Assembly (NCBI RefSeq): GCF_004786015.1
Contig: NZ_CP032096.1
Coordinates: 2,108,001 to 2,172,000 of the forward strand
Reading direction: 5' to 3'
DNA from: Hydrogenovibrio crunogenus
GTDB taxonomy: Bacteria; Pseudomonadota; Gammaproteobacteria; Thiomicrospirales; Thiomicrospiraceae
Length of the DNA stretch: 64,000 nt
Shown here: in pieces, positions 49,459 through 59,400 of the stretch
How positions within the stretch are numbered: position 1 is the stretch's first letter
Layout of the letters: each line of letters begins with the position of its first letter
Notes under the pieces: generated by a model
Told to the model about the DNA's origin: nothing
Databases searched by the model: none
What the model saw: the letters and a program-made list of their open reading frames with translations, nothing else
Translations under genes and position numbers: made by a program

Positions 49459-50655
49459 CTAGGCACTCACCGTAATGCGGGCAAACTTTCTTTTTCCGAC
49501 TTGATACACTTGCTGCTCGCAGTTTTCGACAGGCGCTCTACTATCCGTTACCTTCTCACCATTAAGCTTAACCGCGCCTTGCTTCACCATTCGATGACCA
49601 TCGGACGTCGAAGATACCAGTCCCGCTTCTTTTAAAAGATTGGCTAACGGCATAACGTCATTAAAAGTAAATTCAGGCATTTCGTCTGGAATGGCATTTT
49701 TTGAAAAACGAGTTTCAAAATCTTTCAAAGCGGCTTCAGCTGATTCTTTATCATGGAAACGCTCAATCAATTCTAATGCTAGTTTAATTTTAATATTACG
49801 AGGATTCTCGCCATTCTCTACCGCATTCTTATACCCAGCAATGGTTTCTAACGATTCAAATGAAAGCAATTCAAAATAGCGCCACATCAACTCGTCTGAA
49901 ACCGACATCACTTTACCAAACATATCATTTGGTGCATCTTTAATCCCAATATAGTTATTTAAAGACTTCGACATTTTTTGTACCCCATCCAAACCTTCTA
50001 GGATTGGCATAGTTAAGGTACATTGAGCCTCTTTACCATAATGCTGTTGCAGAGTACGCCCCATCAATAAGTTGAACTTCTGGTCCGTCCCACCTAATTC
50101 GATATCAGAGTCTAACGCGACGGAATCATACCCTTGAACCAAAGGATATAAAAACTCATGAATAGCGATTGGCGTATTGGACTGATAACGCTCACCAAAA
50201 TCATTACGCTCCAACATTCGGGCAACGGTTGTCGTTCCAGCCAGCTTAATCATATCGGCCGCACTTAATTTCGACATCCATTCTGAGTTAAACACCACCT
50301 TGGTTTTAGCAGGGTCTAAAATTTTAAACACTTGTTCTTTATAAGTTTCGGCATTTTTCAAAACATCTTCTTCCGACAAAGGCGGACGCGTCGCACTCTT
50401 TCCTGTTGGGTCACCAATCATGGCGGTAAAATCGCCAATTAAAAACAAAATCTCATGCCCTAGGTCTTGAAACTGACGCAACTTATTGATCAACACCGTA
50501 TGCCCTAAATGCAAATCAGGCGCTGTTGGGTCAAAGCCGGCTTTGATTTTCAACGGCTTACCTTTTTTTAACTTTTCAATCAGTTCTTTTTCTACCAGGA
50601 TTTCTTCAGCACCACGCTGAATTACTGCCATCTGTTCTTCTACTGTCTTCATCAT
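49459..50655 (-). CDS. tyrS: Tyrosyl-tRNA synthetase
   Basis: 398 residues. Class I motifs HLGH (in LHLGHTVL) and KMSKS; C-terminal S4 RNA-binding domain ([17 protein letters not shown]). The HLGHT signature and spacing fit the TyrZ-like branch of bacterial TyrRS. It follows pyrD by 16 bp, probably cotranscribed. Confidence 0.97.
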   Translation of the reverse strand: MMKTVEEQMAVIQRGAEEILVEKELIEKLKKGKPLKIKAGFDPTAPDLHLGHTVLINKLRQFQDLGHEILFLIGDFTAMIGDPTGKSATRPPLSEEDVLKNAETYKEQVFKILDPAKTKVVFNSEWMSKLSAADMIKLAGTTTVARMLERNDFGERYQSNTPIAIHEFLYPLVQGYDSVALDSDIELGGTDQKFNLLMGRTLQQHYGKEAQCTLTMPILEGLDGVQKMSKSLNNYIGIKDAPNDMFGKVMSVSDELMWRYFELLSFESLETIAGYKNAVENGENPRNIKIKLALELIERFHDKESAEAALKDFETRFSKNAIPDEMPEFTFNDVMPLANLLKEAGLVSSTSDGHRMVKQGAVKLNGEKVTDSRAPVENCEQQVYQVGKRKFARITVSA

Positions 50656-50671
50656 TGTTCTACTTATCTCA

Positions 50672-51619
50672 TTAACCGCACAAAACGGTGTCTGTATTTA
50701 ATATGAGTTTACCCGTCATTTCTGCAACGGATTGATAACCATAACGGGCCATGTACTTTTCAATGCCCTGGTTGATTTTTTTGACCAACAATGGATCTTT
50801 CGCCATCGCGGTCCCCACTGCAACCATCGATGCACCCGCCAAAAGAAATTCAATGGCATCATCTGCCGAAGCAATGCCGCCCAAACCGATAATCGGCACA
50901 TTGTATTGCTTTGCGACTTGATACACCTGATGCACTTTTAATAACGCTACCGGCTTAATCGCTGGGCCGGACAAACCGCCTTGATTGTTTCCAAGCGTGG
51001 GCCGAGCCGAGTGAATGTCAATTTGCATGCCCATTAACGTATTAATTGCCGACAGCATATCGGCACCGGCATCAATGACTCGGCGTGCACCTTCCGCAAT
51101 ATCGGTTTGATTGGGTGATAATTTCACAATCAAAGGTTTGGTCGTATTGGCCCGACAGGCTTCAACCACTTTTGCAGCCATATCAGGATCGTTTCCAAAC
51201 GCCGCACCGCCTTTTTTAACATTCGGACAAGAGATATTCACCTCAATGGCCGGCAAGTCGGTTTGATCGAACAAACGAACCACTTCGGCATACTCTTCAA
51301 TAGAAGAGCCGGACACATTAATAATAAATTGTGATTGGCTTAAGTCTAACTTTGGTAGATAATCTTTTATCACAGCATGAGCGCCGGGGTTTTGCAGTCC
51401 GATGGAATTCAGCAAACCACTGGCTGTTTCCATGACTCTTTCTGGTTTATTACCAAGCTTTGGCTCTAGCGTGGTGCCTTTTAAAAACACCGCGCCGACA
51501 TCGCGGTTGGAAAACCCAGAAACAGCTTGGTATTCTATGCCGTACCCCGCATTCCCTGAAGCCATCGCCACAGGGTTGCGAAAATTAAGACCACACAAAT
51601 TAACAGATAAATCGACCAA
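50672..51619 (-). CDS. pyrD: Dihydroorotate dehydrogenase, class 1B catalytic subunit
   Basis: 315 residues from TTG at 51619; there is no usable upstream ATG, and GGTGA lies 7-11 bases before the TTG. The catalytic base is Cys in [11 protein letters not shown], the class 1B signature (class 2 has Ser). FMN-binding [11 protein letters not shown] and VGTAMAKDP are kept. Class 1B normally works with a PyrK electron-transfer subunit, which is not in the window. Most gammaproteobacteria use the membrane class 2 enzyme. Confidence 0.93.
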   Translation of the reverse strand: MVDLSVNLCGLNFRNPVAMASGNAGYGIEYQAVSGFSNRDVGAVFLKGTTLEPKLGNKPERVMETASGLLNSIGLQNPGAHAVIKDYLPKLDLSQSQFIINVSGSSIEEYAEVVRLFDQTDLPAIEVNISCPNVKKGGAAFGNDPDMAAKVVEACRANTTKPLIVKLSPNQTDIAEGARRVIDAGADMLSAINTLMGMQIDIHSARPTLGNNQGGLSGPAIKPVALLKVHQVYQVAKQYNVPIIGLGGIASADDAIEFLLAGASMVAVGTAMAKDPLLVKKINQGIEKYMARYGYQSVAEMTGKLILNTDTVLCG

Positions 51620-51649
51620 AATTTTTCACCACTTAAAAGTTATAACAAA

Positions 51650-52114
51650 ATGATACACATCATCTTATATGAACCCGAAATTCCGCAGAACACCGGTGCT
51701 TTAATTCGCCTCAGCGCCAATATGGGCGCACACTTACACTTAATTCAACCTTATGCGTTTGATTTAAGTGAAAAGAAAGTTCGTCGTGCCGGCCTAGATT
51801 ATGCAGAGCTCGCCAACCTTCAAGAACACCCTTCACTTGAAGCATGCCTCGAGACGATCAAGCCAAATCGCGTCTTCGCTTTGACCACAAAAACCGAGCG
51901 CTATTATACCGAACCTACTTTTGAAAACGGAGATGCTTTTTTATTCGGCCCTGAAACCCGCGGCCTTCCTAAAGACGTCATCGAAAGTTTACCTGAAGAC
52001 CAACGGCTTACCATCCCAATGATTCCAGGTGGTCGAAGCTTAAACTTAGCCAATGCCGTGTCCGTTATGGCGTATGAAGCTTGGCGCCAGCTCGGCTTTG
52101 ACATGAACCTCTAA
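51650..52114 (+). CDS. trmL: tRNA (cytidine(34)-2'-O)-methyltransferase
   Basis: 154 residues. SPOUT motifs EPEIPQNTGALIR, FGPETRGLP and IPGGRSLNLANAVSVMAYEA form the knotted SAM site. It methylates the wobble base of tRNA-Leu. Divergent from pyrD; convergent with gpsA. Confidence 0.97.
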   Translation: MIHIILYEPEIPQNTGALIRLSANMGAHLHLIQPYAFDLSEKKVRRAGLDYAELANLQEHPSLEACLETIKPNRVFALTTKTERYYTEPTFENGDAFLFGPETRGLPKDVIESLPEDQRLTIPMIPGGRSLNLANAVSVMAYEAWRQLGFDMNL

Positions 52115-52151
52115 CAACGCCCGAGCATACTGCCCATAAAGTCTAAACGGC

Positions 52152-52178
52152 AAAAACCACCAGGTCTGGTGGTTTTTT
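52152..52178. terminator. Terminator, variant of the repeat, between trmL and gpsA
   Basis: Five A, CCACCAGGTCTGGTGG, six T. The core CCAGGTCTGG (52160-52169) has one base changed, but the extended arms still pair (with one mismatch at the centre). It can terminate both convergent genes. Confidence 0.85.
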
Positions 52179-52217
52179 ATGCTACGTTCAAATTCAAACC
52201 CGCTTCAATAATCGTGA

Positions 52218-53252
52218 CTAAGCGAACTCTAGCTCAGATCGGCCGTGGCGACGCATTAACTCTTTCACGGCTTGTTCCGCAGTGCTGTTCCCGACAATAA
52301 TATTGTAGACCTGTTCCATGATCGGCAAATCCAACTGGTACTTATCCGCAATCAACTTGACTGCTTTGACGGCTTTAACCCCTTCAACCACTTGACCAAT
52401 TTCTTGAATCACTTCTTCAGCAGGCCGCTGCGACTGTGCCAACATCAAACCAAAGCGACGATTACGTGACAAGTCATCGGTACAGGTCAGCACCAAATCA
52501 CCCAGTCCCGACAAACCCATCATTGTTTCATGCTTCGCACCAAGTGCATCCCCAAATCGCATCATTTCAACCATACCGCGACCAATCAGTGCTGCTCGCG
52601 CATTCGCACCTAATCGCAACCCGTCGGATAAACCCGTCGCAATGGCCATGATATTTTTATAGGCACCGCCAATTTCGACCCCTACCACATCAGGCTGGGT
52701 ATACATTCTAAAGGTATCACAGTGAAAAGCATCCGCCCAAAACTGAGCTTCTTCCTGGTCTCGCGACGCGCTCACCATCGCCGTCGGCAACCCTCTTGCT
52801 ACTTCCGCGGCAAAAGTTGGCCCAGAGAGTACAGCAAAAGAAATGCGCTCACCCAACTCCTGCTGCACAATCTCATGCAACATTAAACTGGTATCCGGCT
52901 CAAATCCTTTGGTTGCCCAGGCCAAGTGATAATGACCTTTAGACCCCATCATAATGTGATGCATTTTCTGAAGCACTTCCCGAAAAGCCTGACTAGGAAC
53001 CACCATTAATACAGCATCAACATCCGTTAAGGTCGCCTTTAAATCACTTTGCACACTTAACAAGTCTGGAAAAGGCACCCCTTTCAGGTAGCGTACATTT
53101 TCTCTTGCTGACTCGAGCGTTGCGGCATTTTCAGGATTGTGATCCCAAAGCTTAACCTGATGACCAATTCGAGACAAATGAATTGCCAACGCCGACCCCC
53201 AGGCACCAGCACCTAATACGGCAATCGTCAAAGGTTTATTGGCTATTGTCAC
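52218..53252 (-). CDS. gpsA: Glycerol-3-phosphate dehydrogenase [NAD(P)+]
   Basis: 344 residues from GTG at 53252. Rossmann motif GAGAWGSALA; GLSGLGDLVLTCT and the catalytic Lys in GGAYKNIMAIA. It makes sn-glycerol-3-phosphate for phospholipids. Last gene of the rhodanese-grxC-secB-gpsA operon, 16 bp after secB, as in E. coli. Confidence 0.97.
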   Translation of the reverse strand: MTIANKPLTIAVLGAGAWGSALAIHLSRIGHQVKLWDHNPENAATLESARENVRYLKGVPFPDLLSVQSDLKATLTDVDAVLMVVPSQAFREVLQKMHHIMMGSKGHYHLAWATKGFEPDTSLMLHEIVQQELGERISFAVLSGPTFAAEVARGLPTAMVSASRDQEEAQFWADAFHCDTFRMYTQPDVVGVEIGGAYKNIMAIATGLSDGLRLGANARAALIGRGMVEMMRFGDALGAKHETMMGLSGLGDLVLTCTDDLSRNRRFGLMLAQSQRPAEEVIQEIGQVVEGVKAVKAVKLIADKYQLDLPIMEQVYNIIVGNSTAEQAVKELMRRHGRSELEFA

Positions 53253-53267
53253 GCAGTCTCTACCAGT

Positions 53268-53717
53268 TTATTGTTTCGTTGATTCAGCTTGTTTTTGCAA
53301 ATGATCTGCATAAATCCCTTCAAAGTTCACTGGCTCCAGTAATAATTGTGGGAATCCACCACGCGTTACTAGATCAGAAACGGCTTCACGCGCGTAAGGG
53401 AACAAGGTATTTGGACATTGAACTCCTAACAAATAATTCGTTTCACCTTCATCAAAGCCCATTAGAGTGAAAATACCCGCTTGCTCAACTTCACATAGGA
53501 AAGCAGTCTTATCATCCATTTTAGTTGTCGCGGTAACGCGCACAACTACGTGAAACACACCTTCTTCTAAAGAGCGGCTTTCGACATTCAAGTCAACATC
53601 CAGCTGTGGTTGAAAGTCTTGTGTGAAAATTTCTGGTGAATTTGGCGCTTCAAACGACACGTTACGCGTGTAGACTTTTTGAATCCCAAACTGTTTTTCT
53701 TGGTTTTCTTCTGACAT
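53268..53717 (-). CDS. secB: Protein-export chaperone SecB
   Basis: 149 residues. FGIQKVYTRNVSFEAPNSP and the CPNTLFPYAREAVSDLV motif are typical. It keeps preproteins unfolded and delivers them to SecA. Confidence 0.97.
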   Translation of the reverse strand: MSEENQEKQFGIQKVYTRNVSFEAPNSPEIFTQDFQPQLDVDLNVESRSLEEGVFHVVVRVTATTKMDDKTAFLCEVEQAGIFTLMGFDEGETNYLLGVQCPNTLFPYAREAVSDLVTRGGFPQLLLEPVNFEGIYADHLQKQAESTKQ

Positions 53718-53739
53718 CTTGCCTTTAATCCTTAATTAA

Positions 53740-54006
53740 TTACTTTGCTAAAATCTGATCCAACTCACCAGAACGGTCGGCAGCAGATAAATCGTCAAAA
53801 CCACCGATATGCTGTTCACCTACAAAAACCTGCGGTACGGTATTGCGCCCCGTCTTTTCCTGTAACTCCTGCCACATCGAACGATCCGTTCCGACATCAA
53901 TCACATCGTATGTCAATCCTTTACCATCCAATAAACTCTTAGCCATGGTGCAAAAAGGACAGGTTTTTGTCGCATAAATAATGATTTCTGGTTGTGTTGA
54001 ACTCAC
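53740..54006 (-). CDS. grxC: Glutaredoxin 3
   Basis: 88 residues. Active site CPFC (Cys16, Cys19), TVPQVF and GGFDDL for glutathione binding. It overlaps the rhodanese stop by 4 bases. Confidence 0.96.
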   Translation of the reverse strand: MSSTQPEIIIYATKTCPFCTMAKSLLDGKGLTYDVIDVGTDRSMWQELQEKTGRNTVPQVFVGEQHIGGFDDLSAADRSGELDQILAK

Positions 54007-54452
54007 TTTTTTTCCTTTCTTAGCTTTTTTTTTGAAACGGGCTTATTCAAAGGCAACCCTGCATTTTTCCAAGACATCACCCCGCCACTCAAATTATGAA
54101 CTTTGGTAAAGCCTTGTTTAACCAAGGCTTTGGCTACGGAAGCCGAACGCATGCCTGACTGACAATACACCAATACATCTTCATCCTTGTGCTTCGCGAC
54201 CATTTCTGGTTTTTTGGCAACCTCAGAGGATGAAATATTATCCGCTTCCCCGATGTACCCTGTTTTATATTCTGCATCGGTACGGACATCCAACACCCAA
54301 GCACCGGAATTATATAGTCGCACCGCCTCATCTGCATTGACAGAGCGATACCCTGAAACCTTGTCTCCAAAATAACTGAAAATCAACATCATGACGATGA
54401 CGCCTAATGCAATAAACAGAAAAATTTGCTCTTCCACAAATTCAATAAACAT
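54003..54452 (-). CDS. Membrane-anchored rhodanese-like protein (YibN type)
   Basis: 149 residues: N-terminal membrane helix (about 10-28), then a rhodanese domain with active loop CQSGMRSAS. The basic tail (SKKKLRKEKK) ends the protein. In E. coli the yibN gene sits in the same place beside grxC-secB-gpsA. A sulfur-transfer role is likely but unproved. Confidence 0.9.
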   Translation of the reverse strand: MFIEFVEEQIFLFIALGVIVMMLIFSYFGDKVSGYRSVNADEAVRLYNSGAWVLDVRTDAEYKTGYIGEADNISSSEVAKKPEMVAKHKDEDVLVYCQSGMRSASVAKALVKQGFTKVHNLSGGVMSWKNAGLPLNKPVSKKKLRKEKK

Positions 54453-54604
54453 TCGTTTTCCCTTAAACTAACATATGAATCAAAATTCAAAGCTAATGAT
54501 TTTAACAGTGAAACTGGTTACAATAAATGACATTTTGAAATTTTTATACGTTTTGCCGAGAATGTCACCCTACTCTGCGAAACATCTTCTCAAAAGGAAA
54601 CGAT

Positions 54605-56170
54605 ATGACAAAACCCGTGCAAATTAAAAACCGACCAACTGGATTGATCATCTTGGATGGCTGGGGACATCGTGAAGCAACACAACACAATGCCATTGCA
54701 CAAGCCCATACGCCAAACTGGGACAACCTACTTAAAGACTATCACCACACCTTGATCAATACTTCCGGTATGGCCGTAGGGTTGCCTGAAGGGCAAATGG
54801 GGAATTCCGAAGTCGGCCATATGAACCTCGGCGCTGGACGCGTGGTTTACCAGGAACTGACTCGCATTCAGAAAGACATCGATGATGGACGCTTTTTTGA
54901 AAACAACGCTTTAGTCAAAGCAATTGATGCGGCCAGCAACCGCAACCACAAAGTCCATATTTTAGGCCTTCTATCAGATGGTGGGGTGCACTCACACATC
55001 AGCCACATCAAGGCCAGCATTAAAATGGCTCACGACCGCGGCGCCAAAGTGTATGTACACATCTTCACTGACGGACGAGACACGGCACCGCAAAGCGCAC
55101 TTCAGTATATTGAAGAGCTCGAAACCTTCATGAAAGAACTGGGCGGCGGACGCATTGCATCGGTTACAGGCCGTTACTTTGCATTAGACCGTGACAACCG
55201 TTGGGAGCGCGTCAAAAAAGCGTACGATGCCATTGCCTGCGGTTCAGCGGAATTTGAAGCGAAAAATGCAAAAGAAGCTGTAGAGATGGCTTATGCTCGA
55301 GGTGAAAATGATGAGTTTATTCAAGCCACCGTCATCCCTCGCAACAATGGCAAACCAGCCCGTGTTAAAGATGGTGACTCCGTTATTTTCATGAACTTCC
55401 GCTCCGACCGGGCGCGCCAGTTGACCGAAGCCTTCATCATGGATGACTTTGCTGACTTTCATCGCTGTAAAACACCGGTTTTATCTGCTTTTGTCACACT
55501 TACAGAGTACAAAAAGAATTTTGAAAAATTTGGCGCACTGGTAGCCTATCGTCCAACCAGCCTTCGAAACACCTTCGGAGAGTTTGTTTCGAAAAAAGGT
55601 TTAAAACAACTTCGCATTGCAGAAACTGAGAAATACGCCCATGTCACTTTCTTTTTTAACGGTGGCGTTGAAGAACCGAATGACAATGAAGTGCGTGTAT
55701 TAATTAACTCCCCGCAAGTTGCAACATACGATCTGCAACCTGAAATGAGCTTACCGGAGCTTAAAGAAAAGCTCATTGCTGCGATTAAATCAGGGGAATA
55801 TGATACCTTTATCTGTAACATCGCCAACCCAGACATGGTTGGGCACACAGGGGATTTTAATGCCTGCGTCCAAGCAGCTGAAGCGGTTGATGAAGCTTTA
55901 GGCGAAATTTTAACAACCCTCAAAGCGGTCGATGGTGAAGCCATTGTGACTGCAGATCATGGTAATATGGAAATGCTGTTCAATGAAGAAACCGGCAAAC
56001 CGCTAACATCACACACCACTTTCCCTGTGCCTTTCGTTTATTTTGGCAAGAAAGGCTATCCATTGAAGGATGGTGGGGCGTTATGCGACGTGATTCCAAC
56101 CTTGTTAGACATGATGGGAATTGAAAAACCAGAAGAAATGACCGGCATCTCCTTAATTGACAAAGCTTAA
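54605..56170 (+). CDS. gpmI: 2,3-bisphosphoglycerate-independent phosphoglycerate mutase
   Basis: 521 residues. Metal-binding Asp18 in IILDGWG, the phospho-Ser68 in GQMGNSEVGH, DGRDTAP and TADHGN. It interconverts 3- and 2-phosphoglycerate. Divergent from the rhodanese operon, a conserved neighbourhood. A repeat-based hairpin follows after 23 bp. Confidence 0.98.
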   Translation: MTKPVQIKNRPTGLIILDGWGHREATQHNAIAQAHTPNWDNLLKDYHHTLINTSGMAVGLPEGQMGNSEVGHMNLGAGRVVYQELTRIQKDIDDGRFFENNALVKAIDAASNRNHKVHILGLLSDGGVHSHISHIKASIKMAHDRGAKVYVHIFTDGRDTAPQSALQYIEELETFMKELGGGRIASVTGRYFALDRDNRWERVKKAYDAIACGSAEFEAKNAKEAVEMAYARGENDEFIQATVIPRNNGKPARVKDGDSVIFMNFRSDRARQLTEAFIMDDFADFHRCKTPVLSAFVTLTEYKKNFEKFGALVAYRPTSLRNTFGEFVSKKGLKQLRIAETEKYAHVTFFFNGGVEEPNDNEVRVLINSPQVATYDLQPEMSLPELKEKLIAAIKSGEYDTFICNIANPDMVGHTGDFNACVQAAEAVDEALGEILTTLKAVDGEAIVTADHGNMEMLFNEETGKPLTSHTTFPVPFVYFGKKGYPLKDGGALCDVIPTLLDMMGIEKPEEMTGISLIDKA

Positions 56171-56193
56171 TGCCAAGAAAGTGCACCCAAATT

Positions 56194-56214
56194 CAGCCAG
56201 GCCTGGCTGTTTTT
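56194..56214 (+). terminator. Repeat-based terminator after gpmI
   Basis: CAGCCAGGCCTGGCTG (16-bp palindrome) followed by TTTTT. The core CCAGGCCTGG is at 56197-56206; orientation and place suit termination of gpmI. Confidence 0.82.
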
Positions 56215-56294
56215 GGATGACACTTTGCTAAATAGAACAAATTTCATTTCTTATCTACATTCCCAATATTTTACTAGCGAGGGCATGCTAAACA

Positions 56295-56323
56295 TTGCTT
56301 TCAAACCGCTAAAAAAGTATAAT
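56295..56323 (+). promoter_or_regulatory. sigma70 promoter for gltBD
   Basis: TTGCTT, 17 bp, perfect TATAAT, about 100 bp before gltB. Confidence 0.78.
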
Positions 56324-56425
56324 TTCGCACCATTTTAATTTTTTCGCACTCAGATACCCAAACGTACCCTAAAAAGTGCCTTTATAACAACGTGTTATAA
56401 ATGTTTACAGACAGGAAACTGAATT

Positions 56426-59400
56426 ATGAATTCACTCAACAGCTTACAAGGTCTATATTCTCCTGAATTTGAAAGAGAGAACTGTGGTTTCGGCATGATC
56501 GCCCAAATGGACGACAAGCCGAGTCATTGGGCGGTTCAAACAGCGATTGAATCCTTGGCCAATATGACTCACCGTGGTGGTGTCGCCGCAGACTGTTGCA
56601 CCGGGGATGGCTGTGGTTTATTGATTAAAAAGCCAAATGCGTTCCTTCGCCAAGAAGCCAAGGATCTTGGATTTACCCTGTCTGAAAACTATGCCAGCGG
56701 TATGATTTTCTTAAACCAAGACGCTGATAAAGCGGCCTTTGCGAGAGCTGAGCTGGAAAAAGCACTGGAATCTAAAGGGCTGAGCATTGCGGGTTGGCGA
56801 AAAGTCCCTGTTGCTTCAGAAGTACTGGGGGCACAAGCAGCTGGTATGGAGCCGCTAATTGAACAGGTGTATATCAACGCACCTGTCGAGATGAGTGATG
56901 CTGACTTTAACCGAGCATTGTTTGTTGCTCGCCGTAAAACGGAAATGGCGGTTGAGCCAAAAGATGAAACTTTTTACATCGCCTCTTTACATAGCCAACT
57001 GATTTCCTATAAAGGTCTGGTGATGCCAAAAGAACTGCCTGAGTTCTATTTGGATTTAAAAGATGAACGATTCGAATCTTCTTTGATTTCTTATCATCAG
57101 CGTTTTTCAACCAACACTTTGCCACAGTGGCGTTTGGCGCAACCTTTCCGCTTCTTAGCACACAATGGTGAGTTGAATACCATCAAAGGGAATCGTAACT
57201 GGGCTTTAGCGCGACAAAGTAAATTTGAAACGCCATTAATTCCCGAGCTGTCTGATTTAAAACCGCTTGTTGCACAAGAAGGCTCTGACTCCAACTCTCT
57301 AGATAACATGCTGGAAGTGTTGATGATGGGTGACATGCCCGTTTTCCAAGCACTGCGTTTATTGATCCCGCCAGCTTGGCAAAATATGCCACACATGGAT
57401 CCAGACCTAAAAGCTTTCCTAGAGTATAACTCTATGCATATGGAACCATGGGATGGACCAGCCGGGATGGTAATCAACACTGGTAAATATGCCATTTGCG
57501 GTGTTGACCGAAATGGTTTACGTCCAACACGTTATGTGATTACCAAAGACCGTCACATTACCTTTGCCTCTGAAATCGGTGTCTATAATTATGCACCTGA
57601 AGATGTGGTTGAAAAAGGTCGCCTAAAACCTGGTCAAGTCATTGCGGTAGACCTTGAAGCTGGAAAACTGCTTAAACCGGAAGACATTGATGCTGGCTTA
57701 AAAGCCGCCAAGCCTTATCGTGAATGGATGGATAAAGGCTACATGCATCTTGAAGAACGTTTGGACAGCGAAGACCATACATTCGACTGGGACAGCAACG
57801 AAGCCGACATTTATCAAAAATACTACCAGGTCACTTTTGAAGAACGGGATCAGGTCATCCGTGTGTTGGCTGAAGCCGGGCAAGAAGCCACTGGCTCAAT
57901 GGGGGACGATGCCCCGCTACCGGTCTTTTCTCATAAAGAACGCTCGGTGTTTGACTATTTCCGTCAAATGTTTGCTCAGGTCACCAACCCACCGATTGAC
58001 CCGTTGCGTGAAAACATCGTCATGTCTTTGAATACCTGTTTTGGGCGTGAGCTCAACATGTTTGACGAAGGCGAAGACCATGCGCGTCGTTTAGAATCAC
58101 AATCACCGATTTTATCGCCCTCGATGATGAAACACTTAACCAGCATTGTGGATGATAATTATCGCAACCAACGCATTTCTCTACATTACACCCCTGAAAA
58201 CACAGACTTGAAAGCAGCGACCATCGCGGTTTGTGAGCAAGCAGTTGAAGCGGTTAAGAATGGTGTGACATTACTTATTTTAAGTGACCTGAACATTGAA
58301 AAAGGGTTGATTACGGTTCCGGCTGCGATGGCAACAGGTGCGGTGCATCACCGTTTAATTGCTGAAGGCCTGCGCCCTGAAGCTAACATCATTGTCGAAA
58401 CGGGTACAGCCCGTGACCCTCATCACTTTGCCGTATTATTTGGTTATGGGGCAACAGCGGTCTATCCTTATTTAGCCTATGAAAGCTTACAGGATATGAT
58501 TCGTACCAAGGAACTTGATGAAAAAGTTGGCATTTCTGAGTACATCAAAAATTACCGTAAAGGGATCAACAAAGGGTTGTTCAAAATCCTTTCGAAAATG
58601 GGGATTTCAACCATCACCTCTTACCGTGGTTCACAATTATTTGAAGCCGTTGGTTTGAGCAAGGAAATTGTTGACCTATGTTTCAAAGGCACTCCGACTC
58701 GCATCGAAGGGACACGCTTTGAACACTTACAAGCTGACCTAATCAAGACGTCAAAATATGCCTTTAACCCTCGTAAATTCTTACAACCTGGTGGGTTGTT
58801 GAAGTATGTGCATGGCGGTGAATATCATGCCTACAACCCTGATGTGGTCAATTATTTGCGTGAAGCCGTACAAAAAGGCGACCAAATCGCCTATAACAAA
58901 TTTGCCAAACTGGTCAATGAACGCCCTGCGATGACGGTTCGCGACCTGATTGGCTTTAAAGACGGGATTAAATCAATAGATTTATCAGACGTTGAGCCGG
59001 TTGAGTCTATTTACAAACGATTTGATTCCGCAGGGATCTCATTAGGTGCCCTTTCACCAGAAGCGCACGAGGCCTTGGCAATTGCGATGAACCGCATTGG
59101 TGCTCGCTCAAACTCTGGCGAAGGTGCTGAAGACCCAGCCCGTTACGGTACGGAAAAGATGTCGAAGATCAAGCAGATCGCATCCGGTCGTTTTGGGGTG
59201 ACTGCACACTATTTACGCAATGCTGAAGTCCTACAGATTAAAGTGGCCCAAGGAGCAAAACCAGGAGAAGGTGGACAGCTTCCAGGTCATAAAGTGGATG
59301 CAACCATTGCGAAACTGCGTCACTCGGTTGAAGGCGTTACCTTAATTTCACCACCGCCACATCATGATATTTATTCAATTGAAGATTTGGCTCAGCTTAT

